Of a stretch of 64,000 bases of DNA, positions 11,088 to 23,500 are shown one piece after another. Position 1 is the stretch's first letter. Every line of letters begins with the position of its first letter. Position numbers and translations under genes: made by a program. The notes under the pieces are model-generated. The model was not told where the DNA came from. It did not search any database and saw nothing but the letters and a program-made list of their open reading frames with translations. Source of the DNA: Rheum nobile (Eukaryota; Streptophyta; Magnoliopsida; Caryophyllales; Polygonaceae); the NCBI GenBank assembly GCA_027886185.1, contig WOAB01000589.1, forward strand, positions 9,367,001 to 9,431,000. The letters are read 5' to 3'.

Positions 11088-12961
11088 ATGGAAAGAGGTA
11101 ATCCCTCATACTCTGAAATTATTTGTTCTGTCCCAACCCCTAACCAAGCTTCACAAGCTAAACAAAGGGCCAACCCCAACATTGTTATCAATGAACCATC
11201 ACCAGATTCTAGTGTAACAAACAAAAACAAGGATAGCTCTCCCTCCTCTACCAAGGATAAGGGAAAAGCTAAAATTGATATTAATGAATCCTACTTTGCC
11301 AAAATAGCTAAGGTTAGGGAATCTGTCAAAAAACAAAAAGAATCCTCCCTTATGGGATATGTCATTGGCAACCCCATGGAACTTCCTAAAGCCTTTACCA
11401 AACTCAAATCAGATTGGAGATACCTTAGGGGAGAAATTTCCTTTTCTGACCAACAATTTGGGTGGTTTGAAATCCACTTTTCTAACCCAAATGATCTTAG
11501 GAAAATCTAGGAAGGTAGACCATATCACCTATTCGGCCATCTTTTACTCCTTAAACAGTGGTACCCTAGCTTTGATCCACAAAAGGAACCCATCTACAAA
11601 CTTGATATGTGGATCAGAAATCCACTGCTTCCTAGTGAGCTCTATAATAGTGAAGTTGTGCAATTCATTCTTACAGAAAACAAAGTTGGCACTCTAATCA
11701 AACTAGATCCCCCAGCTTTCAAAAAAAAAAAGGGCAAAGTTCATTCGAATTTGTGCTCAGCTTGATTTCTCCAAATCAGTTCCAAACTATGTGGATATCC
11801 CTGATGAAAAGGGCTCTATGGAGAGATTCAATATTTGGTTTGAAGATGTACCTGAAGGATGTGGAAATTGTGGTGCCTTAGACCACATTTTCACATCCTG
11901 CCCTCTAAGGAAATTCAACCCTCCAAAGCTTCAGTTTTCTATCCAAAAAAACCCCAATAACTCTAAATGAAAATTCAGCATTCCTACTCCTAAAACACTC
12001 ACTGAAATTCTGGAGGATGATGAATGGTCCAAAGTTTTATACAAGAAGAACAAACTCAAAGCCAAAGAAAAAATTACTGATCATGGGCATAAACCTTACC
12101 TTAACCCAAATAGTGGTATCTCCATCATTTATGAGCAGCCTGTTGTGATTAATGAACCTAAGGAACCCCCACCACCCACCATCACCAACAGCATGCCTAT
12201 TCCTCCTCAAAATATTTCCACTAGTCTACCTACTAAGGCCCCTTTGTACTCCACGAGAAGAATCTATGACTCCACTCTCACCAAACATCCCTAAATCTGG
12301 CCTTGCTTCTCATGAATCTCACCAACCACCCAAGATACCCAACCCCCTAGCTCCAGGAACTTATGTTCTAGCTTCTCAACCCAACCTTGAATCCATTTTC
12401 ATCACCAATCCCCTTATCAACACAAATATATTTGAAACCAATCCTTCTATGGAGACAAAAGTGAGCCTCAATACTATTGAAATTAACTCTATTCCTGAAA
12501 ACACTAACCCTGACCCACCTGCCCCAAAGGATGAGTCATCAGAAGGTTGGCTAGATCAACCCATGTCCCTTGCACAATTCTCACTGGACCCTGTATAGAT
12601 GGTAGCTGAGCAGGACAACCTAGCTGAAGCATTTGATATTGAAGAAGATGATTTGCTTGATGAGGATGATCCTTTTGTTATTATCAATAAGGAAGCAGAA
12701 AATCCACTCACTGAAGAAGATATGCATTCTCTTTTGCAGTCTGAATCTGGGGAGGATATTAGAGAGGATTTTCTCTCTAAAGAGTCTTATCATTCAATGA
12801 ACTCCCTACAAACTAGCAACTCCAACAACTCCATGGTGAAAAAGCTTGGGACTATGACTGTCCATGCACCAGCTACATCTACCTCAGGTCCAACAAGAGG
12901 AAGATGATGGAGGAAGAGGGTGATACTGCCTCCTCTGAGCTGATGGGGAACAAGAAACCTA
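11088..12961 (+). pseudogene. LINE ORF1 (DUF4283-like domain plus CCHC knuckle), broken
   Basis: The frame opens at the ATG at 11088 with a low-complexity Ser/Lys-rich N-terminus. A DUF4283-like nucleic-acid-binding region follows (PMELPKAFTKLKSDW, then EGRPYHLFGHLLLLKQWYP across the first break). A knuckle, CGNCGALDHIFTSC, lies near 11855-11900 and fits C-x2-C-x4-H-x4-C. Breaks are a TAG at 11508-11510 in place of an expected Trp, a frame change in the A-run at about 11720-11731, a TGA near 11967 and a TAG at 12596-12598. The acidic, Pro-rich tail runs to a TAA near 12967. ORF1 proteins of this kind coat the LINE RNA. Confidence 0.82.
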
Positions 12962-12967
12962 GGAACT

Positions 12968-14174
12968 AATTCTATAAGTTTTTATGATTAAGTCTAAAAT
13001 CCATACTATTTTGGCCACTAGTAAAGGTTATCCACCTAAATACTGGTGTGTAGGGACAACTTATAACAGCTTAATGAGTGTAATCTTCTACCCTTGTTTG
13101 AATTTTAGACTTATTGTCTACTTTTATTCCGTGGTAGTTGCATCTATTATGCTATTTCAATCCATAGTGTACCATAAACCCTGTTTTTGTAATTCAAGTA
13201 TGAGTAAAATCTGCACTAAGAATTATATGAGAAGAATATTTGTGTTCTGGTATTACCTCTCTTTGATCTATCCAATTTGGTTGTTAATCCAATCTATTTG
13301 TGTAGGTTTCAATACCTTATTACATTAACTATATCCAAACTTGGTACTGAATTCTCTATATGGCTACAATGTTTGCCTGCCTCACTTCATAACTTTGTTA
13401 TGTATCCACATGGCATATTTTAAAACAACCTTCAAGAACAAAATATCCTAGGAGGCTAAGATTGCTGTTGAGATCCCAATGGCACCAAGCATCATACCTT
13501 TGGAAATAGTCTGCCCAAAAGCTAATATTATAATCAAGAAGACCACCATGAGAAACAAATGGTATGGAACGACGGGCAGAGAACCACAAAATTATACCAG
13601 AAAGATGCAAAAACTAGGGAACCAAAGCAATGCAAGGAAACCGACAGTCTATAAAGCTATGAAACAACAAATCACTTTGAGTCAGATTCAAAAACATTAT
13701 AAAAGGATATGTACTGCAGGGACTGGGGAACTATTACTCAAGTTTGTAGTTTTGCACTCTATTTCTCACAACAAAGTTAACAGGGATCGATGGTCACCCA
13801 TCGGAATTCTTATTTAGGTTCATACACAACACTGCTCTCACGGGTCAACCCATATATAGGATACAACCCCAATGCACCAAAATTAAAACACCTCACCAGG
13901 ATAGACATCGCAGATATGCAAAAGTAATAAGAAAGTGGAAGAATCTATATTAGAGTCTACTCCACCACATATGTCCTTGTCGTCTTAGAGTAGGCCATTT
14001 AATAAGGAGGACGACCAACTGTAACCAAAACCGCAAAATCAGGTAAATAGCTTAAAGATTGATCTATCATAAAACCAGACATGAACCAAATAGAAACCAA
14101 ATCCCTATCCCAGCAAGACCAAACCTACTTGCAACAACAAATTGAAAGAACCTCTGGCATGATATCGACTCATT
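12968..14174 (+). other. Inter-ORF stretch of the LINE region
   Basis: The stretch carries many stops in all frames. I recognise no domain. The 112-codon frames at 12984-13328 and 13479-13817 match nothing I know. It may be a LINE 3' UTR followed by the 5' part of a second LINE copy, or a decayed ORF2 start. The endonuclease region becomes recognisable only from about 14175. Confidence 0.4.
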
Positions 14175-17100
14175 CTACAAAATTGAAAGAATCCAAATTA
14201 TGGCACTTGTTGAAACAAAAACCTCTCAGGAACCGAATAAAATCATGTGGCAAGAAGTAGGATTTGACAACCTATGCTTTACACCCGCAGAAGGATTTTC
14301 GGGCGGTATCTGCGTCATGTGGAAGTCATACCAATAAGTTAACGAAATATGTGAAATTACACACATCGACAAACGATTCATAGCTCTAAAATACAAAATT
14401 CTTGATAAAAACTACACCATGATGATTATCTTCACTTATGCACCACCAAAAGAAACTAAAAAAAATTTCTAGAACCTCATCACAACTTTTGTTAATCAAA
14501 CACAACTCCCATGTATCGTTATAGGCGATCTTAATGAGATAGCATCCGATCAGGATAAAAAAAGAGGCAACCCTACTACCATAACTAAGTTCCAACGATT
14601 GCAAAACTTTAAAAATAATTGTGATCTACTTGACCGCATCCTAGTGCATGACCAAATTATACAATGGTTCCCGGGCATATTTATGAATAACCATGCATTT
14701 ACCTCGTCTGACCATTGCCTAATTTCAATGGAATTACAAAATCCAAATCCCATTAAAGCACAACCTTTCAAGTTTGAGAAAATGTGGACTACAAGGAAAG
14801 ACTTTGAAAATCTAGTTAGACATGCATGGTGGATCGACATACGAGGTTCACATATGTATAGCCTCGTTAAAAAAACACTAGCACTAAAACTTAGTGCCAA
14901 AAAATGGAATATAACTACGTTTGGCAACATCTTTACACAAATCAAAAATACTGAAGAAGAACTGCTCAAGATCCAAAAAGACATTATCACCAGACCATAT
15001 CCTACACTCATTCAACAAAATAGATTAATATATAAGAAAGAATGCCGCCTTTTCTTCCATAAAAAATACTGGAGCCAAAGAGCTAAAACCAAACATATAA
15101 AGGCAATATAGACTTTAACACCAACTATTTCCACAGAATTGCTACTGGTCGTAGAAATCGTAAAATTATCAAAGAGATCAGAACACAAGATGGTACTATT
15201 ATCATAGGCCTCGAAAACATCCGTAATGAAATCAAGTGAGATTTCGAGAAACGGTTCAAAAAATGCTCTATAAACAATAATAACCTCAATATTCTCCTCG
15301 GGAATATAAATAGGGAAGTATCTCACCAAGATAACAACAACTTAACACAAAAAATTACTAATGATGAAATTAAAAAGGTTGTTTTCAGTATTTGGAGTGA
15401 CAAATCCCCGGGACCTGACGATATATCTTCCCTCTTCTACCAAAAGTACTGCCATATTATGGGACCAACAGTAATTAAGGCAGTCAAAATCTCCTTCCAC
15501 TCTGGTAAACTCCTTAAACAAATCAACCACACTTTCATCACCCTAATTCCCAAATGTGATAAGCCATAGTCTACTAACCACTACCGACCTATTAGCTTGT
15601 GCTCTACAATCTATAAAATCATTTCCAAAATAATAACCAAAAGACTAAAACCCATTATGAAACACCTCATACATCCCCTTTAAGGTGCATTCGTAGCAGA
15701 CCGGGCCATCCAAGATAATATACTAATAGCACATGAAATCTTCCACTCATTCCGTGCCAAAAAGGGAAAAGAAGGACGGATAGCGATTAAACTAGATATG
15801 GAAAAAGCCTATGATAAGATAGAATGGGAATTCATCCTAAAAGTACTAGAAAAATTTGTTTTTGCCCCAAAATTCATTAACTGGATCAAAGAGTGTATAG
15901 AAACTGTATCATTCTCGGTATTTGTTAATAATGGTCCTACCAATGTTTTCTACCCAAAAATAGGACTACGACAAGGTGACCCCCTATCTCCTTTTCTATT
16001 TATATTGGGAGCAGAAGTTCTTGCAAGGAAACTACAGTACGAAGCCAATGCTAACAACAAACAACTAGGATTTAAAATTAATCGAGTGAGAACAAACAAC
16101 CCGTTTCTAGCATTTGCGGATGATATCCTCATATTTGCAAAAGCAAATCAAACTGCTTGTTTAAAGGTCAAAACAATCATTGAAGAGTACTGTTCTATAT
16201 CAGGACAATGTGTTAATTTCCAAAAATCGTCCTTCCAAACTACACTTAACACCCCAAACAATACCAAAAAACTAATTCAATTAGTGCTTAACATTCCAAG
16301 GTTCTCATCTCTGGAAAAATATCTGGATGTCCTATCATCAACGAGAAGGTCAACCAGAATACCTTACAAAATGCTATATTATCCACAACGACGTAATTAA
16401 CCAAGTGGAAAGCAAGTTCCCTTTCACTGGAAGGTAGAGCAACACCTATTAAATCGAATCTTGCAGCAAAACCGAACTATATCATGCAATGCTTTATGTT
16501 GCCAGCAACCATCCATAAAAAACTAGATAAAGTTAATAAACATTTTCTATGGAACAAAGACCAAAACTATAAACCACTTATCGGGTGGGATAAAATTTGC
16601 AAGACCAAACCAAACGGTGGAATCGGAATACGTAAAACAACAGATATGAACAAAGCACTACAAATGAAACTCATTTGGAAAATACTTGCAGAACCTAACA
16701 ACATCTGGGTTAAAATCATAAATGAAAAGTACCTAAAAAACATAAGTGTATTTGAATATGCCAAAAAAATCAAATCACTCTTGACAATGGTCCCAACTAT
16801 TAAAACTCCGAACATAATTCCACACTGGGCTCCAATGGCATATAAGAGATGGACACACCATCAATTTCTGGAAGGATAAATGGGCTGGAAATATTAATCT
16901 TTCAAACAATATCCACCCACACACTATTATCAACCCAAATACAAAGGTTAGTGAATTCATTGACAATAAACAATGGAATAAAAATAAACTTAGCAGTATA
17001 TTAAATAATGAGACTGTGGAGAGTATAATTAATATACAAATACCAAGAAACAACTTTATAGATAGACTATACTGGACCCCGGATGTAAATGGATGGTTTT

Positions 17101-18147
17101 CCACAAAAATTGCATTTCATCTAATTATCAAACAAACAACCACAATGAGAGACCACTCATGGATTTGGAAACTTGACACATATCCGAAAGTTAAAAACTT
17201 CTTATGGAAAATCTGTCACGATGGACTCCCAACCAAAGCCAGACTATACCAGAACCACGTTGCGGTCCCACTACAATGTGACTCTTGTAACGGTCAACAA
17301 GAGGATCTCTTGCATTTCCTCTTCAAATGCCCTAATACCCTAGAACAAAATAAAAAGCAACACCCACCAACATCTAATATCATTGGACAAATAAACACAG
17401 ATAATAAAAAACCACAGGAACTACTATTTCACACTCATACGCTACTCATACAAAATGAAATGATATGTCTAGCCATCACCTGGTGGGGATTATGGATCAA
17501 AAGGAACCAAACTATATTCAACACACAAGGTATCGAAAGGATTAAAGATTTGAACAAATATATCACTACTCTAATCCATAACTGGGACAAAACAAAAAAA
17601 TTGGAACAAGACGACATTGTCCAATCCAAACAAAAATCTGTGTCAAGAAGAAAAACTAAACGAATGAAATGGGATCGACCAAAACCCAACTTTGTGAAGA
17701 TTAACTTTGATGGGGCAAAACTCCCCACATGAGAGAGAGGAGCTGGATTCATAATTAGAAATGAGAAGGCAAAGATATATGGAAAGCCAGAAATATGGAA
17801 TAAACTCTAGTCTTATAGTTGAAACTATTGCACTTAGAAACAATATTATTAAAGCAAAATCCCTTAACATCACTAAAATTGAAATTGAAGGGGATAATTT
17901 ATGCCTTATCAACTCTATCTTAGGCATTTAGACTTGCCCTTGGGAAATTAAAATGGTAGTCGCTGATATCATGACCGACCTCTGTTCCTTCCAGGATGTC
18001 CTTATTAGGCACGTCTTTAGAGAGGTGAATCGCACTGCTGATAAAATTGCTAAACTTTCTTTTTCACCTTCTTGTGCCCGACTTGTATCTTGTCCCAGAA
18101 CTTCATGTTCTCATCCGTTTGGATGCCCTAGGCCAGACCATGCATAG
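14175..18147 (+). pseudogene. LINE ORF2 (endonuclease, reverse transcriptase, zf-RVT, RNase H), broken
   Basis: The domains appear in the usual plant L1 order. Endonuclease pieces are ALVETKT (about 14200), GFSGGICVMW, FTYAPP and GDLNEI (about 14527), ending with SDHCLISMEL near 14720. Between LLD (14634) and the SDH motif the usual FTWTN segment is missing, which suggests an internal deletion. RT pieces are YRPISLCSTIYKIISKII (about 15583), LDMEKAYD (15792-15815) and the catalytic FADD box near 16110-16122. A zf-RVT with CDSCNGQQEDLLHFLFKC lies at about 17277-17332. RNase H starts at KINFDGAK (about 17699) and ends with HVFREVNRTADKIAK (18010-18054). At least eight stops or frame changes break it, including TAG at 17731 region and in the palm upstream of 15690. 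It cannot make an active protein. Confidence 0.9.
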
Positions 18148-18185
18148 ATGCTACATCCCGCCTAATTCTTTCCTCATCAAAAAAA

Positions 18186-18428
18186 GTCGGTAAAACGGAT
18201 TCGATTATTTTTGACAAGTGCGATTGGATATGTTGGGTGATGGTGAAGCTGGATGCAACCAATAACTTTCATGATCCCACAAGACAAATTTATATATGTC
18301 AGTATATATGTGTCTAATTGCCTATCGCATTTGACTTTGAAAAAAACGGTGTCCAAAATTAGTGAAGTGTAATTATATTTCGTTAGATTAATGTGATTGT
18401 GGGACTAATATCAACTTTTAATTTATAA
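18186..18428. other. Non-coding interval
   Basis: The short interval between the LINE poly-A and a MITE candidate has no gene or repeat that I can see. Confidence 0.5.
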
Positions 18429-18749
18429 AGGGGCGTTTGTAAAAATTAGGTATCGGGTTGGAATGAGGTATTGGGTTGAGAAGGTATGAATTTGAAAAAT
18501 GATAGATGAAATTATGTGTTTGGTTAGTATTTTGAAATGAGTTTTGAAGCCCATTTTTTCAACTTTTCTCATATCTCATTCCTTCATTTCAACCCCAAAG
18601 AAATTGAGGGGGTTTGATAACTTGGGTTTGACTAGGTTTGAAAAATGGGTTTGATTCCAAGATATTAAACACCAAATACTAGATTTTGGGTTGAGATTCT
18701 CCAACCCTTCCCAACCTCATTCCTTAACCCCAACAACCAAATAACCCCT
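18429..18749. mobile_element. MITE candidate related in style to that at 10318-10623
   Basis: The left end reads AGGGGCGTTTGTAAAAATTAG. The right end, reverse complemented, reads AGGGGTTATTTGGTTGTTGG. Both run into a GGGTTGGAATGAGG or GGAATGAGGTTGGG block. The interior is dominated by diverged TTTGA and CCAACCC motifs. TAA stands beside both ends but not at an unambiguous position, so the duplication is uncertain. Confidence 0.45.
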
Positions 18750-18910
18750 AACATTCTACTAGATACATTTACACATTTCTTCGCTATCATTATTGTTGTC
18801 AATAAAAAAACTTAATTTTTAATAATGATTATTTAATTTTTTAACTCTATTCAATGAGCAAGATGGAAAAAACTCATTAAGATTAAAGGTTTATTAAGAG
18901 GCTTCTAAAA

Positions 18911-19000
18911 GGAAAAAATAATAATTATAATCTCAAAAACTATAGCCTCCTTAAAGGAAAAAATAATAATTATAATCTCAAAAACTATAGCCTCCTTAAA
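18911..19000 (+). repeat. Perfect 45-bp tandem duplication
   Basis: Two identical 45-base copies, each beginning GGAAAAAATAATAATTATAA, stand head to tail (18911-18955 and 18956-19000). No differences were seen between them. The perfection indicates a recent slippage or template-switch event in otherwise unremarkable sequence. Confidence 0.95.
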
Positions 19001-19216
19001 GGTTGATTGAATTCTCTCTATGAGAAACCCTAGTACCATTGTCAGTTGGATACATTAGACTTCAACGTCGGAGATGAAACGTGAGACAAAGCCCCGCCTT
19101 TAGTTGTTCTATTGGCAGACACCAGAAAGAGATCAGAGGGAGTCTAGGATCATAGGAATTGTGAGTTCTCGTCGTTGTCATTTAATTTATTATGGTCCAA
19201 ACTTATACAACCACAA

Positions 19217-19236
19217 TTGGCGCCGTCTGTGGGAAA
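19217..19236 (+). promoter_or_regulatory. Possible gypsy primer-binding site after a decayed LTR
   Basis: The sequence TTGGCGCCGTCTGTGGGAAA directly follows an ACCACA that could be an LTR end. TTGGCGCC-type sites occur just downstream of the 5' LTR in many plant Ty3/gypsy elements. No matching second LTR or gag was recognised: the sequence beyond about 19400 is a minisatellite. If real, it marks a truncated element whose LTR lies in about 18750-19215. Confidence 0.35.
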
Positions 19237-19404
19237 CAAAAATGATGACGAACTTCGACGCCGGCAAGACACCTACCACCAAAAACCCCTATTGTAGAAG
19301 CTATGAATTTTTAAGCTTTTTGTGCAGCCCGTAAATGCATCTTGAGCCAACTCACATCCCTGGTCGAACCCCACCCCTAGCCAGCCTCGAATTGTAGCTT
19401 CAGA

Positions 19405-20512
19405 ATCGTGGCGCGAACGCAAATGGAGTGCGAGCCGGTAGAGTGAGCGTGGAGCGCAGATGGGGCGTGAGGTTGGGGAGCGAGCGTGGAGCGCAGATCA
19501 TGGGGCGCAAGTTTAGAGAGTGAGTGTGGAGCGCAGATGGGGCGCGAGTCTACGGAGCGAGCGTGGAGCGCAAATGGGACGCAAGTCTAGGGAGTGAGCG
19601 TGGAGCGCATATGGGGCGCGAGTCTAGGGAGCAAGCGTCGAGCGCTGATATGGCACGAGTCTGCAGAATGAGCATGGCACACAGATGGGGCAAAGTCTGG
19701 GGAGCAAGCGTGGAGCGCAAATGGGGCGCGAGTCTAGGGAGCGAGTGTCGAGCGCAGATGGGAGTACTAGTCTACGGAGTGAGCGTGGAGCGCAGATGGG
19801 GCGCGGATCTGGTGAGCGAGTGTGGAGCGCTGATGGAGCGCGAGTCTGGGGAGCAAGCGCGGAGCGCAAATGGGGCGCGAGTCTGGGGAGCAAGCATGGA
19901 GCGCAGATGGGGCATGAGTATGTGGAGCGAGCGAGGAACATAGATGGGGCGCGAGTCTGCAGAGCGAGCATAGAGCGCAGATGAGGCACAAGTCTACGGA
20001 GGGAGCGTGGAGAACAGATGGGGTGCGAGTCTGTGGAGTGAGTGCGTGGAGCACGGATGGTACGCGAGTCTATGGAACGAGCGTGGCACAAGTGGGGTAT
20101 GAGTCTGGGGAGCGAGCGTGTAGCGTAGACGGGGCGCAAGTCTAGGGAGCAAGAGTGGAGCGCAGATGGGTCGTGAGTCTTCAGAGCGAGTGCGCGTAAC
20201 ACGGATGGGACGGGAGTTTGTGGAACGAGCATGGAGCGTAGATAGGGCGCGAGTTTGTGGATCGAGCATGGAGCGCGACTACGATGCAAGTCTGTGGAGT
20301 GAGCTCACTGAGCGTGGCTGTGACGCAGTTCTATGGAGCGAGCTCACTGAGCGCGGTTGGGGTGCGGGTTTGTGGATTGAGAATGTAGTGCGACTGGGTC
20401 GCAAGTCTGTGGAGCGAGCTCACTGAGCGCAATTCTATGAAGCGAGCTCACTGAGCGCGGTTGGGGCGCGAGCGCTGAGCGCAAATGGGGCACGAGCCGG
20501 GGAGTGATGGCA
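19405..20512 (+). repeat. GC-rich 37-bp minisatellite
   Basis: About 29 diverged copies of a 37-base unit follow one another. The core is GTGGAGCGCAGATGGGGCGC followed by GAGTCTGGGGAGCGAGC. The spacing between successive GTGGAGCGC starts is 37 bases (for example 19563 and 19600). Because 37 is not a multiple of three, one translated frame cycles through three peptide registers every 111 bases. Few units carry stops, which yields long open frames on both strands (a 221-residue one on minus, 139 on plus). These frames are products of the repeat, not evidence of genes. Toward the right end a GGAGCGAGCTCACTGAGCGC variant takes over. Confidence 0.92.
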
Positions 20513-23500
20513 CGGAGCTCATTTGCGGCCCGGGCGAGCAACCACTTAGACCAACCGCCTATCTCCTCTGTCAAAACAGTGAAACCATCCCCGATACAGA
20601 TTCACATCGGTTCTGGCCTGCCTTGTAAGCGTTATGCTCTCTCGTGAAACCGAGGACTCCGCCGTTGCACTTTCACTGTCATACCCGACATCTGCGAATC
20701 CAAATTGAAAAGAAGAAGCAAGAGGCCCTCCTCTCATTGCTTCCCAATTGGGTATGTGTAATGCCATTGAACTATTGAAGCATGTGCCCTTGTTACAAAT
20801 CTATAAAAGAGAAGCATGTGCGCCCTTGTTTGCTTTCCCAATTGGGCAATTTAGCCCATTGAGCTAAGTCGTCCTAAAATTCAACCTGAACGGTAAAATT
20901 GATCTCGAACATTATTTTATTCAAAGTAAATTGAATAATATTTGCATAAAGTATGTTTTGAATAATTTGATTTAATCATTCATTGATTATTATTTGTTTA
21001 TTCCATGTTTGCACAAATTCAGGAGTGAACCACTAATTAATGTGAGGCGTAGAATCTTGACGACCAAGATCGCCAACCCCTTGAAAGTGAAATTCAAAAG
21101 TTTGATTTGAAGGGTTCATAATTGCGGCGCTGAAATTAATGTGTAGGCCAACTAAGGTCCTCAAAATTTGAATTGACACTGACAATGACTAACATTAGGG
21201 GAACTTGCAACAATTCAAGCACATGTTGATAAAAATGCTTGCGAATCAAGATAGATCAAATCAATCATTCCCGAACGACCGCTATGTGAATTTACTTATG
21301 CGATTTTGAAAGCGAACACGCCAGCTAAGTATTCAATCTTTTGAATTCATAGTTATATTGATAAATGCTTTTAGCATTAAAGTATTAAATCACAGCTGGG
21401 TATGTGTAATGCCATTGAACTATTGAGTTGATTTCCATATGTTTGTTTTGAATGCATAGCACAGATTATTAATTACAACAAGCCTAAGGGCCACAAGGGC
21501 AAGGGTTGCCATAAACCTTTATTCTGATAGCATTCAAGCTGCAGGGGCATGAGTTTCCATCAAGTTTTATGCTATTAGCCTACGTGCCATAAGTCCATGA
21601 ACTGCCATCAATCTTTATTCTATTAGCCTTCGGGTCGCAGGGGAACGAGCTGTCATTAAGTTTTATGGTAGTTGTAATATTCCTCATTTTATCATAAGGG
21701 TATTAATGTAATTTCTATATATTTTATTTCGATAATAATAAAAATTATGAAATTTATTTCTTTTAATGGAGTAATTTAAATTTTCATTAACTTAAGTTCA
21801 AAAGTTAGGTTAAAATAATTTATAACAAATTATCAAATGGGTCATAATAGTATGGGTAGAAATAAATAATTAAGTACAACCATGAATGTAGTTTTGGAAA
21901 TTATTTAAATATAATAATAAAGGTTGTAAGAATTATTATGTTATTCCATGAGGGGATAAAATAATTCTTAACCTAAGTAGGTTACCTTTTTAAGTCATGA
22001 ATTATTTAATTTATGTTAACTTATTCTAATATTAATTTAAATAAAATTAAGTTGTTTAGCATAAAGTATTTAAAGTAAGAATATTAAAATGTTAATTAAA
22101 ATATGGTTAAGTTTATAAGAAAAGATGATTTAAGCTTAAAACTAGCCTATTTAAATTTTCCTTTAACTTAAATTTGGGTTAAAATGTATATATAAACTTA
22201 GGATAAGTCATAATTAAGTTTGGGTAAATTTTGTAATTTTTAAAAATTAAATTAAGGAAATTTCTGCCACAACTTAAAAAGTTGGGAAAAAATGTGCAAA
22301 TAAAGCAAATAAAGGCCGTGAACCTTCTTCTACCTCCAGCCGCGGGCGTGTAGCTCTCTTCCATGGCTGTTTTGCCCTCAATTCAAGCACGATTTTTAAA
22401 ATTCAAACATGGGTTTTTATGGTAAGATCAAGACGCGTCTAATCCCACAAAAATCGGGAATCAAATCCCCCCATATCGTCCCAATTATTCTCCGAAAGGC
22501 AAACAATACCCTAGAACGCATCGATCGTGTAAATTGGGAAATTCGATCTGATTTGGGATCGTTTTGAGCCAAATAAAACACGATTGTGTATCTCTATTTT
22601 AGGGCTATCCAACCAATATAAATTAAGCCTCACCCATGGTCATTTTGTCATCCAATTTCAAGCAAAAGCTCTCGATTTCCTCTATGCGTTGCCGCATCTG
22701 AAATTTGTGTTTTCCGGCCACCACCGAGCTCCACCGCCGCAATGGGCTCCACCACTAGCACCGCCCAGTCGTCCTCTTCGAAAGCCCCCTAACCCTGACC
22801 CCGGTGGTGCTCAAACGAGGCCCAATTTCGTCGTTCTCCACCGGTATCCATTCGAACCTCCGATAGCTTTTTGCTCAAATTTGGTTTTTGTTATTTTTAT
22901 TTTATTTTAATTAATCTTCATTAATTAAGTTAATCTGGATAAATTAAAAATTAGTTAGGTTAATTTAATTTTATAAATATTAAAATTAATTTAATTTTTT
23001 TAGGTATTACCTTAAATTATGAATAGTTAATTTATAATATTTCATTAGATAATAAGTTGGGTTATAAATTTATTAGAGTTGTAAATAAATAAATAATTAA
23101 ATTTATTTATGTTATGATTATTTAGAATATACAAGTAAATGATCTTTAGTATCGTATAGATAACCTTTTTATTGAAAAGCCATGAAATTGATTTATTTAG
23201 AGTTAAATTAATTCAATTAAAAACCAAGACAAATATCCTTCAAATTTTGATATTGAATAAATTATCTAATTATAATTTATGTATTGTGTGTGATTTGGAT
23301 ACATCTCGAAATCACTTTTGGAACGGAATTAAAGCAGGAAGTCAATTTGCTATTCGAAAGCAACTACTCCCGTTACACCGTTCGCCGTTCTTCGTAACTC
23401 AAAAAAAGTGGCGGTTCACGATTGCAATTTATTCCCTATTTTTATTATTTGATAATTAATCTATTGTCTTAATTAAGTTGGGATAAATATTCTGATTTTT

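Larger units (their letters stand above)
10670..18185 (+). mobile_element. L1-type LINE remains (ORF1, ORF2 and short 3' poly-A)
   Basis: The interval holds a broken plant LINE ORF1 (11088-12961), a poorly coding stretch, and a broken ORF2 (14175-18147). It closes with a short A-run at 18179-18185 preceded by TTCCTCATC, a common ending for plant L1 elements. Order and strand are those of one element. The 1.1 kb between the ORFs is longer than usual, so two overlapping LINE copies are possible. No target-site duplication could be fixed because the 5' end is unclear. Confidence 0.8.

Noticed and set aside
19524..20289. Long open frames on both strands in the GC-rich repeat (139 and 221 codons)
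   Set aside because: They are translations of a 37-bp minisatellite that stays open because stops are rare in its unit. There is no start context, domain or codon pattern.
20546..20767. 73-codon minus-strand frame
   Set aside because: No motif or family is recognised, the start is arbitrary, and the flanks are repeat and AT-rich sequence.
22584..22910. 108-codon Pro-rich plus-strand frame as a gene
   Set aside because: There is no recognisable domain. Proline richness follows from CCACCG-type sequence, and the context suggests an old LTR or leader.
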